Assembly: GCF_004122115.1 (NCBI RefSeq)
Contig: NZ_SBKP01000017.1
Span: 1-43,922, forward strand
Source of the DNA: Sphingobium fluviale
GTDB lineage: Bacteria; Pseudomonadota; Alphaproteobacteria; Sphingomonadales; Sphingomonadaceae
Length of the DNA stretch: 43,922 bases
Direction of reading: 5' to 3'
Every line of letters begins with the position of its first letter. Position 1 is the stretch's first letter. The notes under the pieces were generated by a model. It was not told the origin of the DNA. It ran no database searches and saw only the letters and a program-made list of their open reading frames with translations. The position numbers and the translations under genes are program-made. Below are positions 25,901-34,079 of this stretch, piece after piece.

Positions 25901-26935
25901 TCATGGCGACGAAAGCTTTGGCCCGCGCGCGCTTGTAAGCAGCTTGTCGATGGCGGCCATTTCCTGATCAAATGCATCGAAAGCCACGGTGAGGTCGCGG
26001 CTCGCGGGCAGGGGAGGGGGCTCCTTCGCCGGACGGCCGCGCTTCGGTGCTGCATAACCGAATTCGACCGCAAGGTCCGGTGGCAGAAACAGCCGCCAGC
26101 TGCGCCGCTGGGTAATCTCGACCAGAAGATCCGCGGCGACGGCCCGCTCCAGCAGCTTGCTCGCTCCGGCGACGCTGAGGGCCAGCGCATCGGCAACTCC
26201 CTGGGGCGATAGCAGCGGGCGATGATGCGTGAGCGCGAGCAGCCGGGGGAGGGCGCCCGGACGGAACGCTTCGACGATCGCGCGTTGGGCGTTGCGATGA
26301 AATTTCTCCAGATCGTGAAGCCGTTCCAGACCCTCGCGCGCCGATCGTTCGAGCGCCCGCAACACCGCCAGCCAATCATCGGCGTCGGGTTTGCGCTTCA
26401 GCCGGAACGCCTTGGCGCCGCCGGCGAGGCAGGGGAGGGTGCTCGCGGAGAGGCCGCTATCGCGTAGCGCGAACGGCAGGCCGAGCCAGGGCAGGATGCC
26501 GCCATCCGCCAGCGCGTGTTGGCGGACCTGATCGAGCGCGCGGACGAGGGCAGGGTGCTGCGTGGCAACCGCCGGCGCGCTGATGGCGGTGGGCAGCGTA
26601 TCGCGCCAGGCGAGCGGGTCGGGATCGGCGAGCGCCGCGGCCCACGCATCGAAGCGGTCGAACAGGTCGAGGGTGGTCGAGCGCAGCGGCCGGCCGGGGA
26701 TCTGGAGCCCGCAACCCCAGGAAAATACGTCGATTTCGTCGACCTCGGCCGATTGCAGTTGCAGCGCCCGCGCATAGCCTGACCAGGTAGCCCGCCGGTT
26801 CCATGCCGAGGCGGCGGAACTGACGGAAATTCGGGCATCCAGGCGAGAAATGGACGCGGTGCAAGACGCTATGGCTGCCGCCATTTGTGGGGTATAATCG
26901 GGGCCATAAGAGGCGGGCGAGGGCATGTCAGCCAT
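25901..26935 (-). CDS. DUF1612 / RHE_PE00001-family helix-turn-helix protein
   Basis: About 344 residues from the ATG at 26935; a second ATG lies 2 codons upstream at 26941. The sequence fits the DUF1612 plus C-terminal helix-turn-helix family common on rhizobial and sphingomonad plasmids: a helical N-terminus (AAIASCTASISRLDARI), a central region with L-x-x-R-D-S-G-L, and a winged-helix-like part (SPQGVADALALSVAGASKLLERAV, then R-S-W-R-L-F-L). The C-terminus has a basic K-R-G-R-P hook. Function in the family is not established; it is probably a DNA-binding regulator or accessory recombination factor. It is transcribed away from the dyad at 26984-27016 and from vapBC-int, and a truncated homologue holds the same position at 43557. 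Confidence 0.7.
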   Translation of the reverse strand: MADMPSPASYGPDYTPQMAAAIASCTASISRLDARISVSSAASAWNRRATWSGYARALQLQSAEVDEIDVFSWGCGLQIPGRPLRSTTLDLFDRFDAWAAALADPDPLAWRDTLPTAISAPAVATQHPALVRALDQVRQHALADGGILPWLGLPFALRDSGLSASTLPCLAGGAKAFRLKRKPDADDWLAVLRALERSAREGLERLHDLEKFHRNAQRAIVEAFRPGALPRLLALTHHRPLLSPQGVADALALSVAGASKLLERAVAADLLVEITQRRSWRLFLPPDLAVEFGYAAPKRGRPAKEPPPLPASRDLTVAFDAFDQEMAAIDKLLTSARGPKLSSP

Positions 26936-26944
26936 GCCCAATAG

Positions 26945-26964
26945 TGAACTGAAAGCAAAGTTCA
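26945..26964. promoter_or_regulatory. short dyad upstream of the DUF1612 gene
   Basis: TGAACT-8 nt-AGTTCA directly before the DUF1612 start codon. The position suits an operator for autoregulation or a structure at the ribosome site. Short arms make chance occurrence possible. Confidence 0.3.
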
Positions 26965-26983
26965 GTAAAGTATGCCCGGATGC

Positions 26984-27016
26984 CTAGTGTTGATAATGGA
27001 TCGTTATCAACATTAG
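26984..27016. promoter_or_regulatory. 33-bp dyad, module 1 (Xer/dif-like or operator)
   Basis: Arms CTAGTGTTGATAA and TTATCAACATTAG (one mismatch) flank a 7-nt centre, TGGATCG. The inner ATAA...TTAT spaced by 6-7 nt resembles XerC/XerD core arms. It lies between the divergent DUF1612 gene and vapBC-int, with 77 nt from its edge to the vapB start. Similar dyads stand at 41118 and 43473 in the same relative position. Confidence 0.6.
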
Positions 27017-27027
27017 ATGAACCGTGC

Positions 27028-27056
27028 TTGCGCTGTAGCAGCACGGCCACTATAAT
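27028..27056 (+). promoter_or_regulatory. promoter of the vapBC-int module
   Basis: A perfect -10 box, TATAAT (27051-27056), 17 nt after a weak -35, TTGCGC (27028-27033). It starts 11 bp beyond the dyad, so a protein bound at the dyad would lie just upstream of RNA polymerase. The ribosome site TAGGAG follows at 27081. Confidence 0.6.
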
Positions 27057-27093
27057 CAGGGGCCGATCAAATCTGAACCGTAGGAGTGCCGTC

Positions 27094-27375
27094 GTGGCTA
27101 CTGCCGCCCATCATCCGCCGCGCCGCAAACAGCGCGCCATCACCATCCGCTCCGATCATGCGCTCAAGCGCCTCGAACTGCTCGCCCGCGACGGCCGCAG
27201 CCAGGTTGAAATTATCGAAGAGGCGCTGGACCGGATGCCGCTGCCAAAGGAAAAGGACCGAGACGCGTTCCTTGCGGAGATTAGGGCGATCCAAGCGCGC
27301 GTCCCCAAGCGAACATATCCGACCATGGCGGAGATTGACGCCGAGCTTTGGGACGAGGACGGGTTGCCCCGATGA
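27094..27375 (+). CDS. vapB: VapB-type antitoxin
   Basis: A protein of 93 residues from the GTG at 27094, supported by TAGGAG 7-8 nt upstream. The N-terminus (QRAITIRSDHALKRLELLARDGRSQVEIIEEALDRM) fits a ribbon-helix-helix or PSK-type antitoxin. The C-terminal half (TYPTMAEIDAELWDEDGLP) is acidic and would block the toxin. It overlaps the toxin by ATGA. First gene of a unit that also contains a small unknown gene and a tyrosine recombinase. Confidence 0.8.
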   Translation: MATAAHHPPRRKQRAITIRSDHALKRLELLARDGRSQVEIIEEALDRMPLPKEKDRDAFLAEIRAIQARVPKRTYPTMAEIDAELWDEDGLPR

Positions 27376-27782
27376 TCATTGATACTTCGGCGCTGATCGC
27401 GGTGCTGACGGGCGAGGAGGGCAGTGAGGCGCTGGTCGAGGCGATCGTCGCCGAACGAGGCGGAATTCCGGCACCCGCCATGGTTGAGTTTGTGCGTGTC
27501 GCGAGCAACCAGCGATTTGGTCTGCGGGCCGAAGCTGAGGATATGCTTGCCAAGTTCGAACGCCGCGGCTGCGCGACACTGGCGTTCACGCATGACCACG
27601 CGAGGATCGCAAACGAAGCCGAACCGCTTTACGGTTCTGGGAACGGCAATGGCGGACCGCTCAACCTGCTCGACCTTATGGTCTATGCTGTGGCCAGAGA
27701 ACGCGGCGAGCCGCTGCTGTGCACGGGCAAGGATTTCGCGGTGACGGATATCGCGCTTCACAAGGCCAGTCGGCCTTGGTGA
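27372..27782 (+). CDS. vapC: VapC-type PIN-domain toxin
   Basis: A protein of 136 residues with the PIN acidic set: D4 (IIDTSALIA), E39 (AMVEF), D101 (NLLDLMVYA) and D121 (TGKDFAVTD). The full length and intact residues suggest an active Mg2+-dependent ribonuclease. It starts in the antitoxin stop (ATGA overlap). Its linkage to the recombinase could make loss of the cassette toxic. Confidence 0.88.
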   Translation: MIIDTSALIAVLTGEEGSEALVEAIVAERGGIPAPAMVEFVRVASNQRFGLRAEAEDMLAKFERRGCATLAFTHDHARIANEAEPLYGSGNGNGGPLNLLDLMVYAVARERGEPLLCTGKDFAVTDIALHKASRPW

Positions 27783-27840
27783 AAGTGGACCAAGAAGCCT
27801 GAATGCGCTCGCGGCCAACGGCTAGAGCACGGAGAAGTCA

Positions 27841-28131
27841 ATGGACGAACATGCCGCAGAAGGTAAGCTCACCGCGCTGGTAACGGATTATGCGCGAAGC
27901 CGGGCAGTTGCCGTATCGCGCGGAGAAGAAACGCCGGGGTTGGCGGCATTGCTCGTCGGCCGCTACGGCCGCGGCATCTACGACGCGGCGGACGTGCTGC
28001 TCGGGAGGCCAGCCGCGCAGCGCATCGTCGAGATCCTCGATCGCGAGGTGATGGCGATCGACCCCGAATGGCGGCGCCACGATCAGGATCGTTGGAGGGC
28101 GCGTCCTGCCGATCTGACAGGGGGCGCGTGA
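27841..28131 (+). CDS. small conserved-looking protein before the recombinase
   Basis: A protein of 96 residues from an ATG at 27841, ending 13 nt before the recombinase start. Gly/Arg/Ala-rich with a central LLVGRYGRGIYDAADVLLGRPAA and a W-R-R-H-D-Q-D-R-W end. Predominantly helical in appearance; no transmembrane segment. I do not recognise the family. Position and GC-rich third codon positions indicate a real gene co-transcribed with vapBC and the recombinase, possibly an accessory or directionality factor (inference). Confidence 0.5.
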   Translation: MDEHAAEGKLTALVTDYARSRAVAVSRGEETPGLAALLVGRYGRGIYDAADVLLGRPAAQRIVEILDREVMAIDPEWRRHDQDRWRARPADLTGGA

Positions 28132-28144
28132 CGAGACGCTCCCG

Positions 28145-29272
28145 ATGACGCTTTCGGCAGCCATGGACGTGCGCGATGGCGCTGTGCTCGACTTGGTGGT
28201 GCGCGACGTGCGCGACCTGGTCGGTGCATCTGCGCCGATCGATGCGGAACTTGTGTCTGCTGCCGTCCGGGGCTGGTCGCATAATACACGCCGCGCGTTC
28301 CGATCGGACCTGACCATCTGGGGACAATGGTGCCGCCGCAATCGCCTCGACCCGCCGTCGGCCAAGCCACACGACGTCTCCCGCTGGGTTCGATCGCTTG
28401 CTGGGCTCGAGCTGTCCGACGAAACGATTCGGGCGATGGCGACGATTGAACGCTACATCGTAAACGTCGGTTGGGCATACCGAATGGCGGGCATTGCCGA
28501 TCCCACCGCCGCACCGCTGGTCAAGCTCGAGATGAAAGCGGCGCGCAAATCGCTCGGCGTCCGCCAGCGCCAGGCGCGCGCGCTGCGCTTCAAGGGTGAC
28601 ATCGCGGATCTCGACAGCCCGCCGTCGGGCGTTTGCCTTGTCCATCTCCTGAAGGCATGCCGTCGGGACGAGCTGGGCTTGCGGGACGCCGCCCTGCTGC
28701 GCGTGGCCTATGACGCCGGGGCGCGCCGGTCCGAGTTGGTGGCGATCGAGGTCGGACATATCGAAGGGCCGGACAGCGATGGCGCGGGCACGCTGTTCAT
28801 TCCGTCGAGCAAGACCGACCGGGAAGGGGAGGGGGCCTATGCCTATCTTTCGCCTGCGACGATGGATGCGATCGCGAGATGGCGCGAGAAGGCAGGCATC
28901 CGCAAAGGACCGCTGTTCCGCCGGGTCGAAACGCATTTTGATGGGTCGGTCGCGGCGATCGGCACCGAACGGCTGCACCCCAACAGCATCACGCTCATCT
29001 ACAGGCGGGTCATTCGGGCCGCCTGGGCAAAGAAGCTGCTCGGGCCGATCTCGGAAGCGGAGCTGGAACGCTGGGTATCGGCGGTATCGTCGCATTCGAT
29101 CCGGGTGGGGGTCGCGCAGGACAATTTCGCGGCGGGGGAGGCTCTGCCTGCAATCATGCAGGCGTACCGCTGGCGCGATCCCAAGACCGTGATGCGGTAT
29201 GGCGCCAGGCTCGCGACCAGGAGCGGGGCAAGTGCACGGCTCGCCGCGCGCTTTTCAAAGGAGCACGCCTGA
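28145..29272 (+). CDS. tyrosine recombinase, module 1
   Basis: A protein of 375 residues. The SAM-like N-terminal core-binding domain covers about 35-125, the catalytic domain about 160-375. Catalytic residues are visible: R194 (AGARRSEL), K223 (SSKTD), H317 and R320 (SHSIRVG), W343 (YRWRDP) and the nucleophile Y352 (VMRYGA). It shares the PLVKL and ARxLRFKG tracts with the recombinase at 41428-42693. All active-site residues are present, so it should be active. The obvious candidate target is the dyad upstream of its own operon. No xis gene is recognised. Confidence 0.85.
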   Translation: MTLSAAMDVRDGAVLDLVVRDVRDLVGASAPIDAELVSAAVRGWSHNTRRAFRSDLTIWGQWCRRNRLDPPSAKPHDVSRWVRSLAGLELSDETIRAMATIERYIVNVGWAYRMAGIADPTAAPLVKLEMKAARKSLGVRQRQARALRFKGDIADLDSPPSGVCLVHLLKACRRDELGLRDAALLRVAYDAGARRSELVAIEVGHIEGPDSDGAGTLFIPSSKTDREGEGAYAYLSPATMDAIARWREKAGIRKGPLFRRVETHFDGSVAAIGTERLHPNSITLIYRRVIRAAWAKKLLGPISEAELERWVSAVSSHSIRVGVAQDNFAAGEALPAIMQAYRWRDPKTVMRYGARLATRSGASARLAARFSKEHA

Positions 29273-29469
29273 CCAAGCGCCGCATTGCGCCGTAGGCGTA
29301 TCGCGGTTGCCGCATCCGCTGCGAAATGCAGCTTTCTCACCTCGAGAGATCCGCCAGCGGAGCGGAACGGGCCAGGCCTCTTACCCGGCCTGTCATCATC
29401 GTGATCGCCTGGGCGGAAAAAATGTTCTAGTTTCGTCTCGTGACGTCGAGAGGAGCGCTCGTCAGGAAG
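29273..29469. other. intergenic region before nnrS
   Basis: No gene seen. It contains no TTGAT-type FNR/NNR box that I can recognise, so the regulation of the NnrS gene is not readable here. Confidence 0.3.
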
Positions 29470-30705
29470 ATGACGATCAATCAGGCGACATCGACAAGAG
29501 GCGAGCAGATGCTCGCGTTGCGGCGCGCCCGAATGGCTGCCTCGCCCCCGATCCTGCGAGGTGCTTTCCGGCCGTTCTTCTTCCTGGGGCCGCTCTGGGC
29601 CGTTGCCGCGCTGACTTTGTGGCTGCTCACCCTGGCGGGCGAGATTGTTCTCCCCACGGTCCTCGACCCGCTCGCGTGGCATCGACACGAAATGCTGTTC
29701 GGCTTTGTGGGCGCGGTCATCGCGGGATTCCTCCTGACGGCCATTCCGAACTGGACAGGCCGCCTTCCCATTGCGGGGATGCCCCTCGCCATGTTGACCG
29801 GTCTCTGGTTGATGGGACGACTTGGCGTCCTCTTTTCCGCGTTGACTGGACCGGTCGTTGCGGCGGCAATTGATGTCGGCTTTTACTGCGTGCTTGCGGC
29901 GGTTGCCGCGCGCGAGGTGATTGCGGCGAAAAACCGCAACCTTCCCGTCGTAGCTCTGGTTCTCCTGTTCGGAATTGCAAATGCGCTCGATCATGCGGCA
30001 GGCGCGGGAGTGATAGGCGATCCCGACCTTGGGTGGCGGGCGGCAATCACGCTGGTCGTTTTGATGATTTCGCTCATTGGCGGGCGCATCATCCCGTCGT
30101 TCACGCGCAACTGGATGGCGAAGCAAGGAATGAAGGACGGGCTCCCCGGCCAACCGACGCGCTTCGATCTGGTGGTCATCGGAGTAACCGGGATTGCCTT
30201 GTTGGTCTGGACCGTTTCTCCCGAGGCGCGCGTCGTGCCCTGGCTGCTCTCGGCGTCCGGTGCGCTTCAATTGGTCCGAATGTCGAGGTGGCGAGGCTGG
30301 CGGACGCTGCGCGATCCGCTCGTGCTCATCCTCCATATCGGTTATCTCTGGATACCGACAGGCTTGCTTCTGATCGCCGCTGTCGGGTTTGGGGCTCTTG
30401 TCTCCCGTTCGGCCGCAATTCACGCCCTCACCGCTGGTGCCATGGCGACGATGATCCTAGCCGTGATGTCACGCGCTACCCTGGGACATACCGGGCGGCC
30501 ATTGAAGGCCGATGCGGGGACCGTGCTCGCATATACTCTGATTACATTCGGCGCGTTGCTACGTATCGGAGCACCAAGCGGCGTATTCGATTACAATGTG
30601 GGCATGGAAATCGCCGGGCTCTGTTGGGGCGGTGCGTTCCTTGTCTTTCTTGCCGTCTATGGACCGATGCTCTTTGCCGCGAGGGTCGACAACCCTTCAG
30701 GTTAG
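29470..30705 (+). CDS. nnrS: NnrS-family haem/copper membrane protein
   Basis: About 411 residues from ATG 29470, or 398 from ATG 29509, which has GAGGCGAG before it; the frame is open from 29440. About 12 hydrophobic segments. Family hallmarks are AWHRHEMLFGF, GGRIIPSFTRNW and a late MSRATLGHTGRPL with conserved His/Arg. NnrS proteins are inner-membrane proteins linked to nitric-oxide and nitrosative stress and to denitrification genes. No denitrification gene is nearby, so here it would be a stand-alone stress gene. Confidence 0.85.
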   Translation: MTINQATSTRGEQMLALRRARMAASPPILRGAFRPFFFLGPLWAVAALTLWLLTLAGEIVLPTVLDPLAWHRHEMLFGFVGAVIAGFLLTAIPNWTGRLPIAGMPLAMLTGLWLMGRLGVLFSALTGPVVAAAIDVGFYCVLAAVAAREVIAAKNRNLPVVALVLLFGIANALDHAAGAGVIGDPDLGWRAAITLVVLMISLIGGRIIPSFTRNWMAKQGMKDGLPGQPTRFDLVVIGVTGIALLVWTVSPEARVVPWLLSASGALQLVRMSRWRGWRTLRDPLVLILHIGYLWIPTGLLLIAAVGFGALVSRSAAIHALTAGAMATMILAVMSRATLGHTGRPLKADAGTVLAYTLITFGALLRIGAPSGVFDYNVGMEIAGLCWGGAFLVFLAVYGPMLFAARVDNPSG

Positions 30706-30846
30706 AACTGAAGTCAGCTTTCAGCGTGGGCTTCGCTAAGCTGTTGGCTCCGATTGTCAGCCTCGGCGTCAGCATTCATTGGCGATCTGTTCATCGCGGA
30801 TACGCGTGGATCAGGTGTGCTGGAGTATCAGCCGTCCGCTTGGCTA

Positions 30847-31164
30847 TCACTCATTCCATTTCAGAAGCACGGAAAGGCCGCCGCTTGCATTGGATCGCAA
30901 GGACAGCTCGCCACCGCTCGCCTCGACGATTTCCCGGGCGATTGAGAGGCCGAGGCCGTGATTTTGGCCCCGTTCGTCAAGGCGCACACCGCGCTCGAGC
31001 ACGGCCGAATGAAGATGAAGCGGAATACCGGGGCCATCGTCGTTCACCTCGATCCAGCGGCCCTTCCCGTCCGATCCGGCAAGCACCTCGACTGTCGCGC
31101 TGGCGTAGCGCGCCGCATTTTCGACGATGGCCCCCAATGCCTCGAGCGCGGCTTCGACGCTCAT
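30847..31164 (-). pseudogene. sensor histidine kinase, ATPase-domain fragment
   Basis: Only the C-terminal ATPase lobe remains: N-box IVENAARYA, G1 box DDGPGIP and G2 box GLGLSIA, ending L-L-K-W-N-E at 30847. The sensor, HAMP and His-phosphorylation parts are missing. At about 31164 the sequence changes directly into the receiver domain of the adjacent response regulator in another frame. Not functional as a kinase. Confidence 0.75.
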
Positions 31165-31450
31165 CGGCGCCAACCTCGATGCCTTCCACCTTGTCGAGCC
31201 ATGCGCCGCGTGCCGAAAGGATGATGATCGGAAATGTCCTCCCTTCACTTCGCCAGCGCTTGAGAACGGTCAGGCCATCAAGGCGGGGAAGGCCGAGATC
31301 CAGCACCACCACGTCATAATCCTCATCCCCGCCCATCACCCACGCCTTCTCCCCATCTTCCGCGTGATCGACCGTGAATCCGGCGCGGGCAAGGGCGTCC
31401 GACAGGCCCTTGGCGATTGCTTCATCATCTTCAACCAGCAGCAGGCGCAT
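31164..31450 (-). pseudogene. response regulator, receiver-domain fragment
   Basis: A receiver domain from an ATG at 31450: LLLVEDDEA (acidic pair), VVLDLGLPRLDG (phospho-Asp), IILSARG (Thr/Ser switch) and KVEGIEVGAD, where it stops. The DYLPKPF continuation and the whole OmpR-type DNA-binding domain are missing. It is joined to the kinase ATPase fragment by one deletion. It begins 1 nt after the stop of the PepSY lipoprotein gene, so the ancestral operon was pepSY-regulator-kinase, like PhoPQ/QseBC-type systems. Confidence 0.75.
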
Positions 31451-31451
31451 T

Positions 31452-31877
31452 TCAGTCTTCTTCGAGTTCGCGGATCGTGCCGCTTCGCGCGTCGATCTTC
31501 ATCTCGATCGAACGGCTGTCGGCAGTGAGGATCGTTATTTCATACTCAGGTGTGCCGTCGTCGTCTTCCAATTCGACATCGATGACGTCACCGGCGACCC
31601 GACGTTGCGCGATCTTGAGGATGCGTTCGAGGGGGAGCAGCGATGGATCGAGGGACCGGGACGGCGCCTGTTCCGTGCCGGCCGCGACAATCGCGACCTG
31701 TTCTTGAGAGCCGGCACCTTCTTCGGCGGGGGAGGGGGGCGGCGGCGGGAGGGGGGCCCTGTTCTCCGGCACGTCCGGCTGGCGCGCCGGATTTGCCTGG
31801 TCGCCTGCGCCGCCGCCATCACAGGCGCTCAGCAGCGCCAGGACCATCGCTACCAATGTTCGATGCCGGGGACCCAT
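31452..31877 (-). CDS. PepSY-domain lipoprotein
   Basis: A protein of 141 residues. The signal peptide ends in a lipobox, LLSAC, near residue 19, so it is probably a periplasmic lipoprotein. A Pro-rich linker (residues 40-52) leads to a C-terminal PepSY domain (LERILKIAQRRVAGDVIDVEL, then Y-E-I-T-I-L-T and E-M-K-I-D-A-R-S-G). PepSY proteins next to two-component systems are thought to modulate the sensor or proteases. Its partners are now truncated. Divergent from a second PepSY-like gene 122 nt away. Confidence 0.7.
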   Translation of the reverse strand: MGPRHRTLVAMVLALLSACDGGGAGDQANPARQPDVPENRAPLPPPPPSPAEEGAGSQEQVAIVAAGTEQAPSRSLDPSLLPLERILKIAQRRVAGDVIDVELEDDDGTPEYEITILTADSRSIEMKIDARSGTIRELEED

Positions 31878-31999
31878 GGAGTAAGATCTGCCTGATCGGT
31901 CCTGACACCCCGCTGACGGCCCGGGTTGGATCGCTGTCAGGCAGCGGGGGGCATGTTGGACGGGTCATCGCCAAGGTGACTCGATCAGGAGACACGAGA

Positions 32000-32353
32000 A
32001 TGAAACGGAGCTTGTTGGCTGTAGCGCTTGGCGCCGCGGGCGTAGGAGGTATCGTCGTTGCTTCGACAGCGCTGGCGGAACCGGTGCCGGCCGCGGCGAA
32101 GAATCAGCCATTTTTTGCCAACGCGCACTGGGACGACGATTTCGACGAGCGGCGCCGCTTTGGCCCAATGCGTGTACCGAATGTCGATGCAGTCAAGCGC
32201 GCAGGAATAGTCGATGTGGTGGAAATCGAACGGGACGACGGGCGTCTCGAAGTCGAAGGCTTCGACGCACAGGGCCGGGAGATCACGCTGCACATGGACC
32301 GGCGGGGACAGCGCGTCCTGTCGGTGCGTCGTGACCGCGACTGGGACGATTGA
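32000..32353 (+). CDS. periplasmic PepSY-like protein
   Basis: A protein of 117 residues from ATG 32000. A Sec signal peptide ends near A-L-A at about residue 27. The mature part is charged, with a C-terminal half (GIVDVVEIERDDGRLEVEGF, then E-I-T-L-H-M-D-R-R-G) resembling one PepSY repeat. It is divergent from the lipoprotein gene. The shared 122-nt region holds an imperfect inverted repeat (CCCCGCTGAC facing GTCAGGCAGCGGGG) that could be the operator of the now broken response regulator (inference). Confidence 0.55.
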   Translation: MKRSLLAVALGAAGVGGIVVASTALAEPVPAAAKNQPFFANAHWDDDFDERRRFGPMRVPNVDAVKRAGIVDVVEIERDDGRLEVEGFDAQGREITLHMDRRGQRVLSVRRDRDWDD

Positions 32354-32452
32354 GTCGGCTGTTCTGCGAGGCAAGCCGGAAGGGACCGACGCTCAGTTGA
32401 GCGTCGGTCAAGCCCGCAGCACGTGGCAGCTTCTGCTTGGGCCTCGAAGCGG

Positions 32453-32740
32453 CTAGTCGAACAATTCTTCGAGGAAGGACTTGCGCCGCTTGTACGGTTT
32501 GTGGCCGTATCCTGCCTGGTGCCCCCAAGGCGCGGTGGGCTGCGGTGACGGCGGCACAGGCGCCGCAGTCTGTGCAGGCGCATCGCGAGCGCTGCGTTCG
32601 ATGATCTTGTCGAGCTCGCCACGATCGAGCCAGACTCCGCGGCACTGCGGACAATAATCGATTTCGACGCCTTGGCGCTCGCTCATCACGAGCGGAACGG
32701 CGCACACGGGACATGGCATACCAGCCCCTGGATTCGTCAT
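32453..32740 (-). CDS. zf-TFIIB zinc-ribbon protein
   Basis: A protein of 95 residues from ATG 32740 with GGGAG upstream; an in-frame start further upstream at 32824 overlaps a repeated leader and is less likely. A single zinc ribbon has C10-x2-C13 and C30-x2-C33, followed by the family motif GVWLDRGEL (35-43). The rest is Pro-rich and ends F-L-E-E-L-F-D. Function is unknown in bacteria; probably a small zinc-binding accessory protein. It shares an upstream leader with the divergent terC gene. Confidence 0.75.
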   Translation of the reverse strand: MTNPGAGMPCPVCAVPLVMSERQGVEIDYCPQCRGVWLDRGELDKIIERSARDAPAQTAAPVPPSPQPTAPWGHQAGYGHKPYKRRKSFLEELFD

Positions 32741-32779
32741 ATCAGGACTCCCAGTATCTAGGGCTCGATTGGGGATCAG

Positions 32780-32866
32780 GAAATTTCCGACCTGCACCGA
32801 GCCAAACTCGATGCGGTCCGACATCGCAACCGCTTCAGGCGATCGCCAGAGGGGCCCGGCCCGCGT
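32780..32866 (-). repeat. leader repeat, copy before the zf-TFIIB gene
   Basis: An inverted, imperfect copy of 33030-33116 (about 87 nt). Conserved parts include GCGGGCCGGGCCCCTCTG and GATGTCGGACCGCATCGAG in the direction of the zf-TFIIB gene. The second part can fold as GATG-8 nt-CATC. A good sigma70-like promoter lies just upstream: TTGAAA, 18 nt, ATTATC, in about 32921-32871 on the minus strand. It may be a transcribed leader or small leader ORF (M-S-D-R-I-E). Confidence 0.6.
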
Positions 32867-33029
32867 CCGAGATAATGGAGGGGAAGCATCAGGATTTCAA
32901 TGGTCGCATCTCCTAGTGAGGTTGAGGGGGCCGCTGGGCGCTGGAGATGTCTCTCGCGAACGCGAACAGACCGGCCCGCGCCAAAGCAGCCTTCTCTTGA
33001 ATCTGCCGCTGCTTCGTATAGCTTTGCGA

Positions 33030-33116
33030 TCATGCGGGCCGGGCCCCTCTGACGATCCGAGGATGATCGTGATGTCGGACCGCATCGAGTGCGCTCGATG
33101 CCGGTCCGGAAATCAT
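33030..33116 (+). repeat. leader repeat, copy before terC
   Basis: Plus-strand counterpart of 32780-32866 with the same core blocks. It also encodes M-S-D-R-I-E in the same relative place. A short frame, 33062-33173, begins here and ends before terC. An upstream TTGAAT and TATAGC could be the promoter, though their spacing is short. It is 118 nt ahead of the terC start, leaving room for a cis-regulatory RNA. Confidence 0.6.
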
Positions 33117-33234
33117 TTTTCATGGCACATGGCAGACCGCTCGTTCGACAAGGTCAGGCGAGGAATGCTGTGATGTTCGATCATGTTGATCTTCCGCGAT
33201 CGCGAGACACGCGCGACCGTGCGGGAGGCATTTC

Positions 33235-34008
33235 ATGACATTGATGGAGGGATTTGCGGCGCTCGCGACGGAGCCCGCAGCGTGGGCGGCACTCGCGACG
33301 CTCGTCGCGATGGAGGTGGTGCTCGGCATCGATAACCTCATCTTCATCTCGATCCTCAGCAACAAGCTGCCGGAGCAGCATCGCGTGCGCGCAAGAAGAG
33401 TGGGTATCGGCCTTGCGCTGGGCCTGCGCCTTCTATTGCTTGCGTCGGTGGCCTGGATTGTTCAGCTGACACAGCCGGTAGTCTCCGCGTTCGGGCACGG
33501 TTTCTCCTGGCGGGATATGATCCTGATCGCAGGCGGCCTGTTCCTGGTGTGGAAGGCGACAAAGGAAATCCATCACAACATCGATCCGGTCCCCAATGAC
33601 GACCTCTTCGATACCCGAACAGTGGGTATCGGTTTCGCTGCGGCGATAGGTCAGATCATCATGCTGGATCTCGTATTCTCGATCGACAGCATCATCACGG
33701 CGGTGGGTATGACCGACAACATCGCAATCATGGTCATCGCTGTCGTCGTTGCCGTGGGCGTGATGTTGTTCGCAGCAACGCCCTTATCGAACTTCATCGG
33801 CCAAAATCCGACGGTGGTAATGCTCGCCCTCGCGTTCCTCATGCTGATCGGCACCACCCTGATCGCGGAAGGGTTCGGCGCGCATGTGCCGAAGGGCTAT
33901 ATCTATGCGGCCATGGCCTTTTCGGCGGCTGTCGAGACGCTGAACATCTTTGCGCGCCGGCGCCAGGCTCGTTCCGCTCCGCCGGTGGATGCGCGCGATG
34001 CGCGTTGA
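33235..34008 (+). CDS. TerC-family integral membrane protein
   Basis: A protein of 257 residues from ATG 33235; GGGAGG lies 7 nt upstream. Seven or so transmembrane segments with the family acidic motifs [14 protein letters not shown] in the first helix and [18 protein letters not shown] in the middle. TerC/Alx/MntP-like proteins are linked to manganese export and metalation of secreted proteins, or to tellurite resistance; no other ter genes are present, so a metal-homeostasis role is more likely. The short basic C-terminus ends A-R-D-A-R. Confidence 0.88.
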   Translation: MTLMEGFAALATEPAAWAALATLVAMEVVLGIDNLIFISILSNKLPEQHRVRARRVGIGLALGLRLLLLASVAWIVQLTQPVVSAFGHGFSWRDMILIAGGLFLVWKATKEIHHNIDPVPNDDLFDTRTVGIGFAAAIGQIIMLDLVFSIDSIITAVGMTDNIAIMVIAVVVAVGVMLFAATPLSNFIGQNPTVVMLALAFLMLIGTTLIAEGFGAHVPKGYIYAAMAFSAAVETLNIFARRRQARSAPPVDARDAR

Positions 34009-34079
34009 GGTCGCGGGCGCGGGACATCGACGCCGCTGATGCATCGGGGGTGAACAGAGACATTGAACAGAAGGAGAGA

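Noticed and set aside
32780..33116. The inverted leader repeats as a simple MITE
   Set aside because: No clear target duplication or AT-rich terminal motif was found, and each copy is placed sensibly between a promoter and a gene; a genome-wide repeat search could revive this idea.
33030..33234. A yybP-ykoY manganese riboswitch before terC
   Set aside because: I could not find the expected conserved internal-loop sequences; only the duplicated GC-rich leader is visible, so I report it as an unnamed element.
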